Below, piece by piece: positions 40,462 to 49,041 of a stretch of 64,000 bases of DNA. The stretch lies in NCBI RefSeq assembly GCF_019636135.1, contig NZ_JAHBYD010000030.1:1-64000 (forward strand), given 5' to 3'. The notes beneath the pieces were generated by a model. That model searched no databases. It was not told the origin of the DNA and saw nothing but the letters and a program-made list of their open reading frames with translations. This stretch comes from Phenylobacterium sp. (GTDB taxonomy: Bacteria > Pseudomonadota > Alphaproteobacteria > Caulobacterales > Caulobacteraceae). A program made the translations under genes and the position numbers. The first letter of the stretch is position 1; each line of letters opens with the position of its first letter.

Positions 40462-40475
40462 TGTAATGCATTACA
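40462..40475 (-). promoter_or_regulatory. LacI-family operator ahead of the SGNH operon
   Basis: TGTAATGCATTACA is a perfect 14-bp palindrome; central CG-type steps are replaced by GC, as in several GalR/LacI sites. A near-identical site is at 41696-41709 next to the LacI gene and MFS promoter, giving a two-operon regulon. Confidence 0.72.
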
Positions 40476-40510
40476 CGCGCCGAAGCGCCTGTCGACTCCG
40501 TTTCCCCCAT

Positions 40511-40638
40511 CGTCATCCCGCGACCTGTTCGCGGGACCCATGAACACGTGAGAACGCCAAGGACCCGCAGCGTCACCGCCGCGCCCTTCCCGGACACGAC
40601 AGCGATCATGGGTCCCGCGGACAAGCCGCGGGATGACG
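40511..40638. repeat. Intergenic palindromic repeat, CGTCAT family
   Basis: A 128-bp element. Terminal arms of 33 bases match at 30 positions (left arm begins CGTCATCCCGCGACCTGTTC). The interior CCGCAGCGTCACCGCCGCGCCC is nearly the same as in the copy at 61352. It lies between the LacI gene and the divergent-strand operator region. Confidence 0.85.
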
Positions 40639-40648
40639 AACTTTGGGG

Positions 40649-41653
40649 CTAGCTCGCCGGCCCCGTCGACGCCCGCACGACCAGTTCGTGCGCCAGGGTC
40701 ACGGGCTCGCGCGGCGCCGCTTCGCCGGCCAGGATGTCGAGGAGCAGCTTCACGGCCGTGCGCCCGATCTCGGCCATCGGCTGGCGCACCGTCGTCAGCG
40801 GCGGATCCAGGAAGCGCGCGTAGCGCACGTCGTCGAAGCCGACGATCGAGAGTCCCGTCGGACAGGCCACGCCCCGCGCCCGGCACGCCGACAGCGCGCC
40901 CACCGCGATCTCGTCCGAGAAGCAGAAGACGGCGGTCGGCCGCTCGGGCGCGGCCAGCAGCCGCGTCGTCTCCTGCAGCCCCGATTCGATCGTGTAGTCG
41001 GCATGCACGATGGTCAGCCCGCGCTCGGCGCCCGCCGCGATGGCCGCGCGCTCCACGCCCGCCAGCCGCTCGCGCGTCAGGTGGCTCTCCAGCGGCCCGG
41101 CGATCACGCCCACCCGGCGGTGGCCCATGGAGTAGAGCAGCCCCATCGCCTCGGCGGCGGCGCGCGAATTGTCGATGTGGACGCCCGCCACGCCGTGCTC
41201 GGCCGAGAAGTCGCAGGCGTTGACCAGGGGCGCGTGGCCGCCCCGCGCCGCCGCCACCCGCGCCAGCGACGGCGGCATGCGGTGGCCCAGGAAGATCAGG
41301 CCGTCGGCCTCCTTGCGCAGCAGCATCTCGGCGTACTGCGCCTCTCGGGTCTCGTCGCCGCGGGTGTCGCCCAGCAGCACCGAATGGCCGGCCCCCTGAG
41401 CCGCCTCCTCGGCGCCCCGCAGCACCTCGGAGAAGAAGGGGTTCGAGACGTCGGGGACCATCACCATGATCTTCGACGTGCGCAGCATCCGCAGGCTCTT
41501 GGCCGCGTGGTTCGGCGCATAGTGCAGGGCCTCGATGGCCTCCTGCACGCGGGCCCGCGTCTCGGGCTGCACGATCTCGGGGTTGGAGAGCGCGCGCGAC
41601 ACGGTGGCGGTCGAGACGCCCGCCCGCGCGGCCACGGCCTTGATCGTGCTCAC
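40649..41653 (-). CDS. LacI-family transcriptional regulator
   Basis: 334 residues. N-terminal helix-turn-helix (IKAVAARAGVSTATVSRALSNPEIVQPETRARV, 4-36) with the hinge helix to about 60, then a periplasmic-binding-protein-like sugar domain (VMVPDVSNPFFSEVLRGAEEAA, GIHIDN-type segment and GLSIVGFDDVRYARFLDPPLTTVRQP). Divergent from the MFS gene across a 72-base region that contains a TGTAA-N4-TTACA site, so it is probably autoregulated. Predicted to control both the transport/dehydrogenase operon and the SGNH-GMC operon, with a sugar as inducer. Confidence 0.92.
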   Translation of the reverse strand: MSTIKAVAARAGVSTATVSRALSNPEIVQPETRARVQEAIEALHYAPNHAAKSLRMLRTSKIMVMVPDVSNPFFSEVLRGAEEAAQGAGHSVLLGDTRGDETREAQYAEMLLRKEADGLIFLGHRMPPSLARVAAARGGHAPLVNACDFSAEHGVAGVHIDNSRAAAEAMGLLYSMGHRRVGVIAGPLESHLTRERLAGVERAAIAAGAERGLTIVHADYTIESGLQETTRLLAAPERPTAVFCFSDEIAVGALSACRARGVACPTGLSIVGFDDVRYARFLDPPLTTVRQPMAEIGRTAVKLLLDILAGEAAPREPVTLAHELVVRASTGPAS

Positions 41654-41695
41654 CGGCTCCCCGCTTGATCTGCCCGCTCCGATGGGCGATGAAGA

Positions 41696-41709
41696 TGTAA
41701 AGCATTACA
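41696..41709. promoter_or_regulatory. LacI-family operator between lacI-type regulator and MFS gene
   Basis: TGTAAAGCATTACA, one base different from the palindrome at 40462-40475. It lies 43 bases from the regulator ATG and 17 bases from the MFS ATG, immediately before the ribosome binding site AAGGGAGGGG, so binding would block MFS transcription. Confidence 0.72.
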
Positions 41710-41725
41710 TAAGGGAGGGGAAGCG

Positions 41726-43177
41726 ATGGGGGAGACGAGCTCGCCGGACGGAATCGAGTCCACGCGCCTGTTCACGGGTAGCTGCGCCGCCGTCACCGCC
41801 TTGGCGTTCAGCTTCGCGGCCATGAGCGGCGTGATGTACGCCCTGAAAGGCGAGTTCCTGCTGACCAACGCCCAGGTGGGCCTGATCGGCGGCGCGGGCC
41901 TCTGGGGCATGGCGATCTCGCAGATCGGCTTCTCGTCCATCGTCGACGTGGTGGGGATGCGCAACCTCATGCGCCTGACCTTCGTCGGCCACGTGGCGGG
42001 CGTCCTCCTCTTCGTCACCGCCACCGGCTTCGGCGGCCTCTTCGCCGGCGCCCTCGTCATGGCCATCGCCAACGGCGTGATCGAGGCGGTCTGCAACCCG
42101 CTGGTGGCCACGCTCTATCCCGAGCGCAAGGCCAGCATGCTGAACCGGCTGCACCTGTGGTTCCCCGGCGGCATCGTGCTGGGCGGCCTCGCCATCTGGG
42201 GCCTCAGCTACACCGACCTCTCCTGGCGCTGGTCGATGGCCGTCGTGCTGGCGCCGGCCGTCCTCTACGCGGGCCTGCTGGCCACCGCGAAGTTCCCGCC
42301 CACCGAGGCGGCCCAGCACGGGGCCAGGTTCACCGACGCCTTCCGCGCCGTCTTCACCACCCCGCTGCTCTGGCTGTTCCTGGGCCTGATGGCGATCACC
42401 ATGAGCCTCGAGCTCGGCCCCAACCGCTGGATCCCGGCGGTGCTGGAAGCCGGCGGCCTCTCGGGCATCCTGGTGCTGGTGATGATCAACGGCGTCATGG
42501 CCGTCGCCCGCGCCAACGCCCATGCGCTGCTTTCCCGCGTGTCGCCGCCGGTCGTGCTGATGATCGGCACGGGCGTGGCGGGCCTGGGCCTGCTCTGGCT
42601 GTCCTACGCGGGCGGCCTCGGCCAGACCGTGGCCTCGGCCCTGGTCTTCGCCATCGGCATCGCGGTGGTCTGGCCGACCATGATGGGCTTCATCTCCGAA
42701 CGCGCGCCCCGCACCGGCGCCCTGGGCCTCGGCCTCATGGCCGCCGCCGGCTCGCTGGCCGTCGGCATCGTCACCACCCCGCTGCTGGGCGAGATCGCCG
42801 ACAAGCACCTGCCGCAGATCGCGCCCGCCGCCGAGGTCCGCACGATCGCCGCCCAGGTCGCCGCCCAGCCCGGCGTCACCGATCCCAAGCTGAAGGAAGA
42901 GGCGCTCGCCATGGCCGGCGCGCCCGCGCTGCCCGCCGACACCGGCGACTTCCTGCGCCGCGCCGCGGCCGGAGAGGCCGGCCCCGGCATCGCCAAGGCC
43001 GCGGGGCCTGTCCTCGCCGAGGCCGAGAACAGGAGCGGCCTGCTCAGCTTCCGCTACCTCGTGCCGTTCGCGGCCTTCGTCTGCCTCATCTTCGGCCTGG
43101 TGATCCTGATGGACCGCCGCGCCGGCGGCTACGCGGCCCAGGTCGCGCGCGCCCAATTCCAGCAGGAGCCCCGATGA
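41726..43177 (+). CDS. MFS sugar transporter (FucP-like)
   Basis: 483 residues, 12 predicted helices. Layout resembles the fucose/hexose:H+ symporter branch (AAMSGVMYALKGEFLLTNAQVGLIGGAGLWGMAISQIGFSSIVDVVGMR, NPLVATLYPERKASMLNRLHLWFPGG). A cytoplasmic or periplasmic loop of about 75 residues precedes the last helix (AEVRTIAAQVAAQPGVTDPKLKEEALAMAG), longer than normal. First gene after the LacI operator; its stop overlaps the dehydrogenase ATG. Confidence 0.88.
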   Translation: MGETSSPDGIESTRLFTGSCAAVTALAFSFAAMSGVMYALKGEFLLTNAQVGLIGGAGLWGMAISQIGFSSIVDVVGMRNLMRLTFVGHVAGVLLFVTATGFGGLFAGALVMAIANGVIEAVCNPLVATLYPERKASMLNRLHLWFPGGIVLGGLAIWGLSYTDLSWRWSMAVVLAPAVLYAGLLATAKFPPTEAAQHGARFTDAFRAVFTTPLLWLFLGLMAITMSLELGPNRWIPAVLEAGGLSGILVLVMINGVMAVARANAHALLSRVSPPVVLMIGTGVAGLGLLWLSYAGGLGQTVASALVFAIGIAVVWPTMMGFISERAPRTGALGLGLMAAAGSLAVGIVTTPLLGEIADKHLPQIAPAAEVRTIAAQVAAQPGVTDPKLKEEALAMAGAPALPADTGDFLRRAAAGEAGPGIAKAAGPVLAEAENRSGLLSFRYLVPFAAFVCLIFGLVILMDRRAGGYAAQVARAQFQQEPR

Positions 43178-44400
43178 CCGCCCCGCCCCTCCGTATCGGC
43201 TTCATCGGCTCGGGCTTCATCGCGAAGTTCCACCTCAAGAGCTTCGAGGCGGTCCGCAACGCCCAGATCACCGGCGTCTTCAGCCCCACGCCCGCCAAGC
43301 GCCAGGCGCTGGCCGACGCGGTGAACGCCGCCGAGCTCGGCCCCTGCACCGCGCACGACAGCCTCGAGTCCCTGCTGAACGCGCCCGACGTCGACGCCAT
43401 CTGGCTGCTCTCGCCCAACGACACGCGCCTGGACGTCATGCGCGCGCTCCACAAGGCGGTGAAGGTGGGCGCGTCCAAGGTCCGCGCCGTGGCCTGCGAG
43501 AAGCCGCTCGGCCGCACGCTGGCCGAGGCCCGCGAGGTGCTGAGCCTCGCCGAGGACGCCGGCCTGGCCCACGGCTACCTGGAGAACCAGGTGTTCTCCA
43601 CCGCCGTCGAGCGCGGCAAGGAGGTCATCTGGCGCCGCGCCGTGCCCGCCGCCGGCCGCCCCTACCTCGCCCGCGCCGCCGAGGAGCATTCCGGCCCGCA
43701 CGAGGCCTGGTTCTGGCGCGGCGACAAGCAGGGCGGCGGCGTCATGAGCGACATGATGTGCCACTCCGTCGAGGTCGCCCGCTTCTTGCTGACGAAGCCC
43801 GGCGCGGCGCGCAACAGCCTCAAGGTCACCTCCGTCCAGGGCTCGGTCGGCTACCTGAAATGGAGCCACGGCGCCTACGCCAAACAGCTCCAGGCCACCT
43901 ACGGCAAGGACGTCGACACCGTGCGCCGCCCCATCGAGGACTTCGCCCGCGCCACCGTCACCCTGGAGGACGAGACCGGCGCGCCGCTGATCATCGAGGC
44001 CTCGACATCCTGGTCCTACGTCGGCGCGGGCCTGCGCATCGACCTCGCCCTGCTCGGCCCCGAGTACGCGATGGAGTTCTCCTCGCTCAGCCCGGCGCTG
44101 AAGGTCTTCCTCTCCCGCGCCATCACCGGCGAAGGCGGCGAGGACCTGGTCGAGAAGCAGAACGCCGAGCAGGGCCTGATGCCCATCGTCGAGGACGAGG
44201 CCGGCGTCTACGGCTACATCGGCGAGAACCGCCACATGGTCGACTGCTTCCGCCATGGAAGGACGCCCATCGAGACCTTCGAGGACGGCGTCGAGGTCGT
44301 CCGCATGATCATGGGCCTCTACAAGTCCGCCGAGGAAGGCCGCGTCATCCACGTCGACGACCCCGGCCTGGAGACCTACGTCCCGCAGCCGGCGCGGTAG
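43174..44400 (+). CDS. Gfo/Idh/MocA-family oxidoreductase
   Basis: 408 residues. N-terminal Rossmann motif (RIGFIGSGFIAKFHLKSFEAV, 7-27), the EKPLGRT motif with catalytic-site Lys (about 108-114) and a C-terminal alpha/beta domain ending in a family-typical MVDCFRHGRTPIETFEDGVEVVRMIMGLYKSAEEGR. NAD(P)-dependent oxidation or reduction of a sugar or inositol derivative; it may reduce or interconvert 3-keto sugars made by the GMC system. ATGA overlap with the MFS gene. Confidence 0.9.
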   Translation: MTAPPLRIGFIGSGFIAKFHLKSFEAVRNAQITGVFSPTPAKRQALADAVNAAELGPCTAHDSLESLLNAPDVDAIWLLSPNDTRLDVMRALHKAVKVGASKVRAVACEKPLGRTLAEAREVLSLAEDAGLAHGYLENQVFSTAVERGKEVIWRRAVPAAGRPYLARAAEEHSGPHEAWFWRGDKQGGGVMSDMMCHSVEVARFLLTKPGAARNSLKVTSVQGSVGYLKWSHGAYAKQLQATYGKDVDTVRRPIEDFARATVTLEDETGAPLIIEASTSWSYVGAGLRIDLALLGPEYAMEFSSLSPALKVFLSRAITGEGGEDLVEKQNAEQGLMPIVEDEAGVYGYIGENRHMVDCFRHGRTPIETFEDGVEVVRMIMGLYKSAEEGRVIHVDDPGLETYVPQPAR

Positions 44401-44410
44401 GCGCGAGCGC

Positions 44411-45217
44411 CTACTCTTCGTTCGGAATATTGAGAAGCGCGCCGCAGGCCTTGCAATGCACGGCGTCCGGGTCGTGACGCATCAGCCCGCACGCCTCGCA
44501 GGTGAAGCGCACCTTGTAGGGCTTGATCAGCGTCTGGGCGAAGCGGACGAAGAGGGTGATCCCGCTGATCATGATGACGATCGTCAGCAGCCGGCCCCAG
44601 GCGCCCGGGAGCGTGATGTCGCCGAATCCGGTGGTCGTGAGCGTCGTCACCGTGAAGTAGAGCGCATCGACATAGCCGTTCAGCCCCGGATGGCTGCGCG
44701 CGAAGCTGGCGTAGACGAAGCCCGTCGCCACGAAGATGAAGGTGACCAGGGTGGCCAGCGACTTCGAGACGTCCTCCACGCGGCTGTCGTCGTAGCGGCG
44801 TCCGACCGTGTGCCAGAAGATCTCGCTGTGGACCAGCGACCACAGCCTGAGCACCCGCAGGAAGGCGAAGTTGAACAGCCACAGCGGGAACAGAAGCGTC
44901 GCCAGCACGAAGAGGTCGAGCCAGCTCGACGGCCGCCGAAGGAAGGTCCGCAGGCTGACGTCGGCGAGCGCGCGGGCGCCGATGTCGAGCGCCAGCACCA
45001 GCGCCACCACATAGTCGAACGTCAGGTAGACCGGATAGTAGTCCCGCAGGAACGGCGCGGCGATGAAGAAGCCGATCAGCAGCACGTCGATGGCGATGAC
45101 CCAGAGGCGGAACCGCACCGCCTCGGGCGACGCGCCGTGGTAGAGTTCGCGCAACCGGACCCGCACGCGCGGCAGCGCGCGTCGCCTGCCGGGTTCGTCC
45201 GCCACCCCTTGCGCCAC
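44411..45217 (-). CDS. Voltage-gated-type potassium channel with C-terminal zinc ribbon
   Basis: 268 residues, GTG start with AAGGAGG seven bases upstream. A voltage-sensor-like four-helix bundle (about 36-135), including an arginine-bearing fourth helix (FAFLRVLRLWSLV), precedes the pore: selectivity filter TTTGFGD (194-200) and a final helix (about 210-228). The C-terminus has Cys240-x2-Cys243 and Cys255-x2-Cys258, a zinc ribbon not usual for Kv channels. The filter GFGD instead of GYGD is seen in some prokaryotic channels. Convergent with the Gfo gene; no linked regulator. Confidence 0.87.
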   Translation of the reverse strand: MAQGVADEPGRRRALPRVRVRLRELYHGASPEAVRFRLWVIAIDVLLIGFFIAAPFLRDYYPVYLTFDYVVALVLALDIGARALADVSLRTFLRRPSSWLDLFVLATLLFPLWLFNFAFLRVLRLWSLVHSEIFWHTVGRRYDDSRVEDVSKSLATLVTFIFVATGFVYASFARSHPGLNGYVDALYFTVTTLTTTGFGDITLPGAWGRLLTIVIMISGITLFVRFAQTLIKPYKVRFTCEACGLMRHDPDAVHCKACGALLNIPNEE

Positions 45218-45307
45218 GCATCGCCTCCTTGGCCATGAACCCCTCGGCGTTCCGCGGGTTCATCCGACTGCCGCGCAGCGTGGCGCGGTCGGTGAAGGAG
45301 TACAACC

Positions 45308-45490
45308 ATGCCCGCCAAGTCCGCCGCCCAGCAGAAGGCCGCCGGGGCCGCCCTCTCCGCCAAGCGCGGCGACACGCCCAGGAGCAAGCTCAAGGGCGCG
45401 TCGAAGTCGATGCTGTCGATGACCGAGAAGCAGCTCGAAGAGTTCGCCCACACCAGGCGCAAGGGCAAGCCCGAGCATGTGAAGCACTAA
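45308..45490 (+). CDS. DUF3008 family small basic protein
   Basis: Sixty residues, rich in Lys, Ala and Ser, matching the short DUF3008 family (MPAKSAAQQKAAGAALSAKRG at the start, then LKGASKSM and RKGKPEHVKH). Probably a cytoplasmic stress-related protein; function unknown. AAGGAG lies nine bases before the ATG. Confidence 0.85.
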   Translation: MPAKSAAQQKAAGAALSAKRGDTPRSKLKGASKSMLSMTEKQLEEFAHTRRKGKPEHVKH

Positions 45491-45568
45491 GCCCCTTGCG
45501 GCGCCCGGCTCCGACCGGCCAAGCTCTCCCCCAACCCGGCCATCGAGTCCGGGACGGGGAGGGTTTCG

Positions 45569-47050
45569 ATGGACCGGATCACACGTCGTGGGCTGGGCGC
45601 GCTCGGGTTTGCGGCGCTGGCGAGCGAGGCGTTCGCCAAGGCGCCCGCGATCAGGTCGGCCTGGCCCGACGCCACCGAGACCGCGGCGATGATCCGCGGC
45701 GGCCAGCTTTCCGCGCTGGAGGCGACGAAGGCCGCCATCGACCGCACCCTGAAGCTGCAGCCGAAGCTGAACTTCGTCGTCGCCTCCGACTTCGACCGCG
45801 CCCTCACGCGCGCCGCCGCCGGCGCCAGGCCCGGACCGTTCGGCGGCGTCCCGTTCCTGGTGAAGGACCTGGACGACTATGTGGGCCTGCCCACCCGCAA
45901 CGGCAGCCGCGCCTTCCTGTCCCTGCCGCCGGCGACGAAGCAGGACGCCCTGATCGACGCCTACGAGAAGGCGGGCGTGAACGTGATCGGCAAGTCGGCG
46001 ACGCCCGAGGCCGGCTTCCTGCCGACCACCGAGCCCCTCGCGTTCGGCGCGACCCGCAATCCCTGGGACATAACCCGCTCCTCCGGCGGCTCGTCGGGCG
46101 GCGCGGCCGCAGCGGTGGCCTCGGGCGCGGTCGCCATCGCCCACGCCAGCGATGGCGGCGGCTCGATCCGCATCCCGTCGTCCTGCTGCGGCCTCTTCGG
46201 CCTGAAGCCCTCGCGGGGCCGCACGGTGGACGCCCGCGGCGACACCAGCATCCGCAACATCGGCGTGAGCCATGTGGTGACCCGCAGCGTCCGCGACTCC
46301 GCGGCGATGTTCGCGGCGACCGAAGACTCGGGTTCCGGCGCCCAGCACCCGCCGGTCGGCCTCGTCACCGCGCCGCTGAAGCGCAGGCTCCGCGTGGGCC
46401 TGGTCCTCGACGGCGGCGCGGGCAAGGCGCCCTCGCCCGAGGTGCGCGCCGCCACCGAGAGCTCGGCCAGGCTCATGCGCGACCTCGGCCATACGGTCGT
46501 GCCGACGGCCTGGCCGATCCAGCAGACCTTCATCAACGACTTCCTGCTGCTCTGGGCGTCGGGCGCCGTGGGCCTCGCCGACGCGATCGAGAAGGCCTCC
46601 GGCCGCAAGGCCGACGACACCCTGCTGGAGCCCTTCAGCCTCGGTCTCGTCGACATGGCCCGCCGCGCGCCGAAGGACGCCCTGCCTGAGGCGCTGGTGC
46701 GGCTGGAGGCGGCGGCGAAGGCCTACGACGCCTGGTTCGTGACGAACCGCTTCGACGTGATCCTGTCGCCCGTACTCGCCTGGGCGCCCCCGAAGCTGGG
46801 CGAGGTCGGACCCACCGTGCCGTTCGACACCCTGGTCGAGCGCCTGATCGAGTACGTGGGCTACACCACCTACCACAACGTGGCCGGCGGCCCGGCGATG
46901 AGCGTGCCCCTCAACTGGACGCCGGAAGGCCTGCCGGTCGGCACGCAATTCGCCGCCCGCGTCGGCGGCGAAGGCCTGCTCTTCCAACTCGCCTACCAGC
47001 TCGAAGCCGCCCGCCCCTGGACCGACAAGGCCCCGCCGGTCCGGGCGTAG
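45569..47050 (+). CDS. Tat-exported amidase (amidase signature family)
   Basis: 493 residues. Twin-arginine signal TRRGLGALGFAALASEAFAKA (5-25). Catalytic triad of the amidase signature fold: Lys99 (FLVKDLDD), cis-Ser175 (SSGGSSGG) and nucleophile Ser199 (DGGGSIRIP). Hydrolyses an amide of unknown identity in the periplasm. Close to the family length. Stands between DUF3008 and a toxin-antitoxin pair. Confidence 0.92.
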   Translation: MDRITRRGLGALGFAALASEAFAKAPAIRSAWPDATETAAMIRGGQLSALEATKAAIDRTLKLQPKLNFVVASDFDRALTRAAAGARPGPFGGVPFLVKDLDDYVGLPTRNGSRAFLSLPPATKQDALIDAYEKAGVNVIGKSATPEAGFLPTTEPLAFGATRNPWDITRSSGGSSGGAAAAVASGAVAIAHASDGGGSIRIPSSCCGLFGLKPSRGRTVDARGDTSIRNIGVSHVVTRSVRDSAAMFAATEDSGSGAQHPPVGLVTAPLKRRLRVGLVLDGGAGKAPSPEVRAATESSARLMRDLGHTVVPTAWPIQQTFINDFLLLWASGAVGLADAIEKASGRKADDTLLEPFSLGLVDMARRAPKDALPEALVRLEAAAKAYDAWFVTNRFDVILSPVLAWAPPKLGEVGPTVPFDTLVERLIEYVGYTTYHNVAGGPAMSVPLNWTPEGLPVGTQFAARVGGEGLLFQLAYQLEAARPWTDKAPPVRA

Positions 47051-47087
47051 CTTTGACCGCGGGTCACCCTCGTAGTAATGTTGCTAC

Positions 47088-47348
47088 ATGACCCGAGCGT
47101 TCTCTAGTCGAGACTTCAACCAGGACACCGCTGCCGCCAAGCGCGCTGCGAAGGACGGCCCGGTATTCATTACGGACCGGGGAGAAGCAGCCTACGTGCT
47201 TCTGACGATCGAAGCCTATCGTCGCCTGACGGGGAGCAAGACACTGGGAGACCTCATCGGCATGGAGGATGGGGCCGATATCGACTTCGATCCGCCTCGC
47301 ATGGGCGATATCGCTCGTGGAACCCCTGTCGACCTCGACTTCGACTGA
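47088..47348 (+). CDS. Phd/YefM-family antitoxin
   Basis: 86 residues. FSSRDFNQDTAAAKRAAKDGPVFITDRGEAAYVLLTIEAYRRL is the Phd/YefM DNA-binding domain; the acidic C-terminal tail (DGADIDFDPPRMGDIARGTPVDLDFD) would wrap the toxin. The gene precedes the toxin with a one-base stop/start overlap (TGATG), and codon use is less GC-biased than in neighbours, consistent with acquisition. Confidence 0.9.
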   Translation: MTRAFSSRDFNQDTAAAKRAAKDGPVFITDRGEAAYVLLTIEAYRRLTGSKTLGDLIGMEDGADIDFDPPRMGDIARGTPVDLDFD

Positions 47349-47773
47349 TGTACCTGCTCGACACCAATGTGGTGTCCGAACTCCGCAAGTTACCCTCCGG
47401 TCGCGCCGACCCCAACGTGGTGGCGTGGAATGCGCACAGCATCCCCGAGGCCACGTTCATATCAGCGATCACCGTCATGGAACTGGAGTTGGGCGTGATG
47501 CGTCTCGAGCGACGCGACCCCATTCAAGCCGTGCAGTTGCGGGACTGGTTTGAAGGCGTCCTGCTACGGCGCTTCCATGACCGCATTCTGCCGATCGATG
47601 CGGCGATCGCACGCCGGTGCGCCAGCCTTCATGTGCCGGACCCAAGGTCGGAGCACGATGCGATGATCGGCGCCACAGCGCTCGTGCATAATCTTATCGT
47701 CGTCACCCGCAATACCGCCGACTTTGCGCCCATGGGCGTCCGGCTGATCGATCCGTGGCAGGCGCAGGCCTGA
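47348..47773 (+). CDS. vapC: PIN-domain ribonuclease toxin (VapC/FitB type)
   Basis: 141 residues. Conserved acidic residues of the PIN active site: Asp5 (LLDTNVVSE), Glu45 (VMELELG), Asp104 (HDAMIGATA) and Asp125 (TADF). It cleaves RNA when freed from its antitoxin. Complete and apparently functional. Followed by two palindromes, the second spanning the stop of the convergent hydrolase gene. Confidence 0.92.
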   Translation: MYLLDTNVVSELRKLPSGRADPNVVAWNAHSIPEATFISAITVMELELGVMRLERRDPIQAVQLRDWFEGVLLRRFHDRILPIDAAIARRCASLHVPDPRSEHDAMIGATALVHNLIVVTRNTADFAPMGVRLIDPWQAQA

Positions 47774-47780
47774 CCTAGAG

Positions 47781-47823
47781 CATCGTGCCGAAAAGTGGCG
47801 GCCGGTTTTCGGCGAAAACGATG
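47781..47823. repeat. Alphaproteobacterial intergenic palindrome (CATCGTGCCGAAAA type)
   Basis: CATCGTGCCGAAAA (47781-47794) and TTTTCGG...ACGATG (47806-47823) form an imperfect hairpin. AGAGCATCGTGCCGAAAAGTGG followed by CCGGTTTTCGG is a motif I recall as widespread between genes of Caulobacterales and Rhizobiales. Probably a dispersed repeat, possibly with terminator activity for the toxin gene. Confidence 0.6.
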
Positions 47824-47836
47824 CGAAATCAAAAAT

Positions 47837-47880
47837 CTAGAGCCCGGTGCGTGATTCTCGAATCACGCACCGGGCTCTAG
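47837..47880. terminator. Perfect 21-bp hairpin between convergent vapC and hydrolase genes
   Basis: Arms at 47837-47857 and 47860-47880 (CTAGAGCCCGGTGCGTGATTC and its complement) are perfect, separated by TC. The sequence AAATCAAAAATC lies just before. The stop codon of the minus-strand hydrolase is inside the right arm. It could terminate transcription from both sides, or be part of the adjacent dispersed repeat. Confidence 0.65.
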
Positions 47881-49022
47881 ATCGTCCCCATCGCGGTCCA
47901 GATGCCCATGGCTAGGCCCAGGGCGCGCATGTCGCCCTGGGTCGTCGGGGCCATCTTGTTCATGGCGTAGGCGATGGTGGTCCGCGCCTTCATGTCGATG
48001 AGGATCAGCGAGCCGCCGTAGCCGCCCCAGTACATGCTGTCGTCCGGGTTCGGCAGCGGGATCACGCCGGCCAGCCCGAAACCCAGGCCGAAGCGCGCCG
48101 GCATGCCGAGGATCAGGTCCTCCCCCTCGACCTGCAGCTCCAACGCCTTGCGGCAGCCGGCCTCGGACATGAAGCGCTTGCCCTTCGCCACCCCGCCGTT
48201 GGCCAGGATCGTATGCACCAACGCCACCGAGCGCGCGTTGCCCGTGCCGCCCGCGGCCGGGATCTCGGCGCCGCGCCAGGCCCGCGTCTTCGTCGCCGAG
48301 ACGTCGATGCCGGGGTTCAGCGACATGTTGGCCTGCAACTCGGTCTGCCCGGCGTTCGAGCCCACGCCCGTCCCCGGCGGCGGCGGGATCAGTTCGGCGA
48401 CGCGGCCGTCTTCCGAGGCCGGCAGGCCCACCCAGAAGTCGGCGCCCAACGGCTCGGCTATCTCCTCGCGGAACACCGCGCCCAGCGACTTGCCGGTGAT
48501 GCGGCGCACCACCTCGCCCACCAGGTAGCCCTGGGTGAGCGCGTGGTAGCCGGGGGCCGTGCCCGCCTCCCAGAACGGCGCCTGCGCGGCCAGGAGCGAG
48601 GTCATCTTCTCCCAGTCGTAGAGGTCCTCGGTGGTGATCTTCTCCTTCCAGCCCGAGAGGCCGGCGGAGTGGCTCATCAGGTGGCTGACCTTCGTCTCCG
48701 CCTTCCCGTTGGCGGCGAACTCGGGCCAGTACTTCGCGACCGGCGCGTCAAAATCGAGCTCGCCGCGGTCGGCGATCAGCAGCGCCGTCAACGCCGTGAC
48801 CGTCTTCGTCGTCGAGTAGACGTTGACGAGGGTGTCCCGCGCCCACGGCCGGGTGCGCGCCGGGTCGGCCCAGCCGCCCCAGAGGTCCACGACGGTCTCG
48901 CCCTCGACCGTCGCGCAGAAGCAGGCGCCGACGTCCTCGCCCTTCTCCAGGTTCTCCTCGAACTGCGTACGCACCGCGGCGTAGCGCTCGTGGACGTCGC
49001 CGTGGACGGAGCCGTCGGCCAT
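47877..49022 (-). CDS. Beta-lactamase-family serine hydrolase (esterase EstB type)
   Basis: 381 residues, no signal peptide. Class C-like motifs: SxxK with Ser70 and Lys73 (VYSTTKTVTA), YxN-equivalent Tyr (PGYHALTQGYLVGEVVRR) and WGGYGGS near the end in place of KTG. Cytoplasmic members are usually esterases, not antibiotic hydrolases. It is near acyl-CoA dehydrogenase genes and may belong to a degradation pathway. Stop codon lies in the hairpin downstream of vapC. Confidence 0.88.
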   Translation of the reverse strand: MADGSVHGDVHERYAAVRTQFEENLEKGEDVGACFCATVEGETVVDLWGGWADPARTRPWARDTLVNVYSTTKTVTALTALLIADRGELDFDAPVAKYWPEFAANGKAETKVSHLMSHSAGLSGWKEKITTEDLYDWEKMTSLLAAQAPFWEAGTAPGYHALTQGYLVGEVVRRITGKSLGAVFREEIAEPLGADFWVGLPASEDGRVAELIPPPPGTGVGSNAGQTELQANMSLNPGIDVSATKTRAWRGAEIPAAGGTGNARSVALVHTILANGGVAKGKRFMSEAGCRKALELQVEGEDLILGMPARFGLGFGLAGVIPLPNPDDSMYWGGYGGSLILIDMKARTTIAYAMNKMAPTTQGDMRALGLAMGIWTAMGTI

Positions 49023-49041
49023 GATCTTACCCTCCCCTGAT

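Noticed and set aside
47281..47320. GATATCG strings inside the antitoxin gene resembling the MarR-type half-sites
   Set aside because: They are within coding sequence, lack the N5 spacing to a CGATA partner, and match conserved codons of the acidic tail.
47877..49022. Antibiotic-resistance beta-lactamase
   Set aside because: It has SxxK but no signal peptide and WGGYGGS in place of the KTG motif, so an esterase is more likely.
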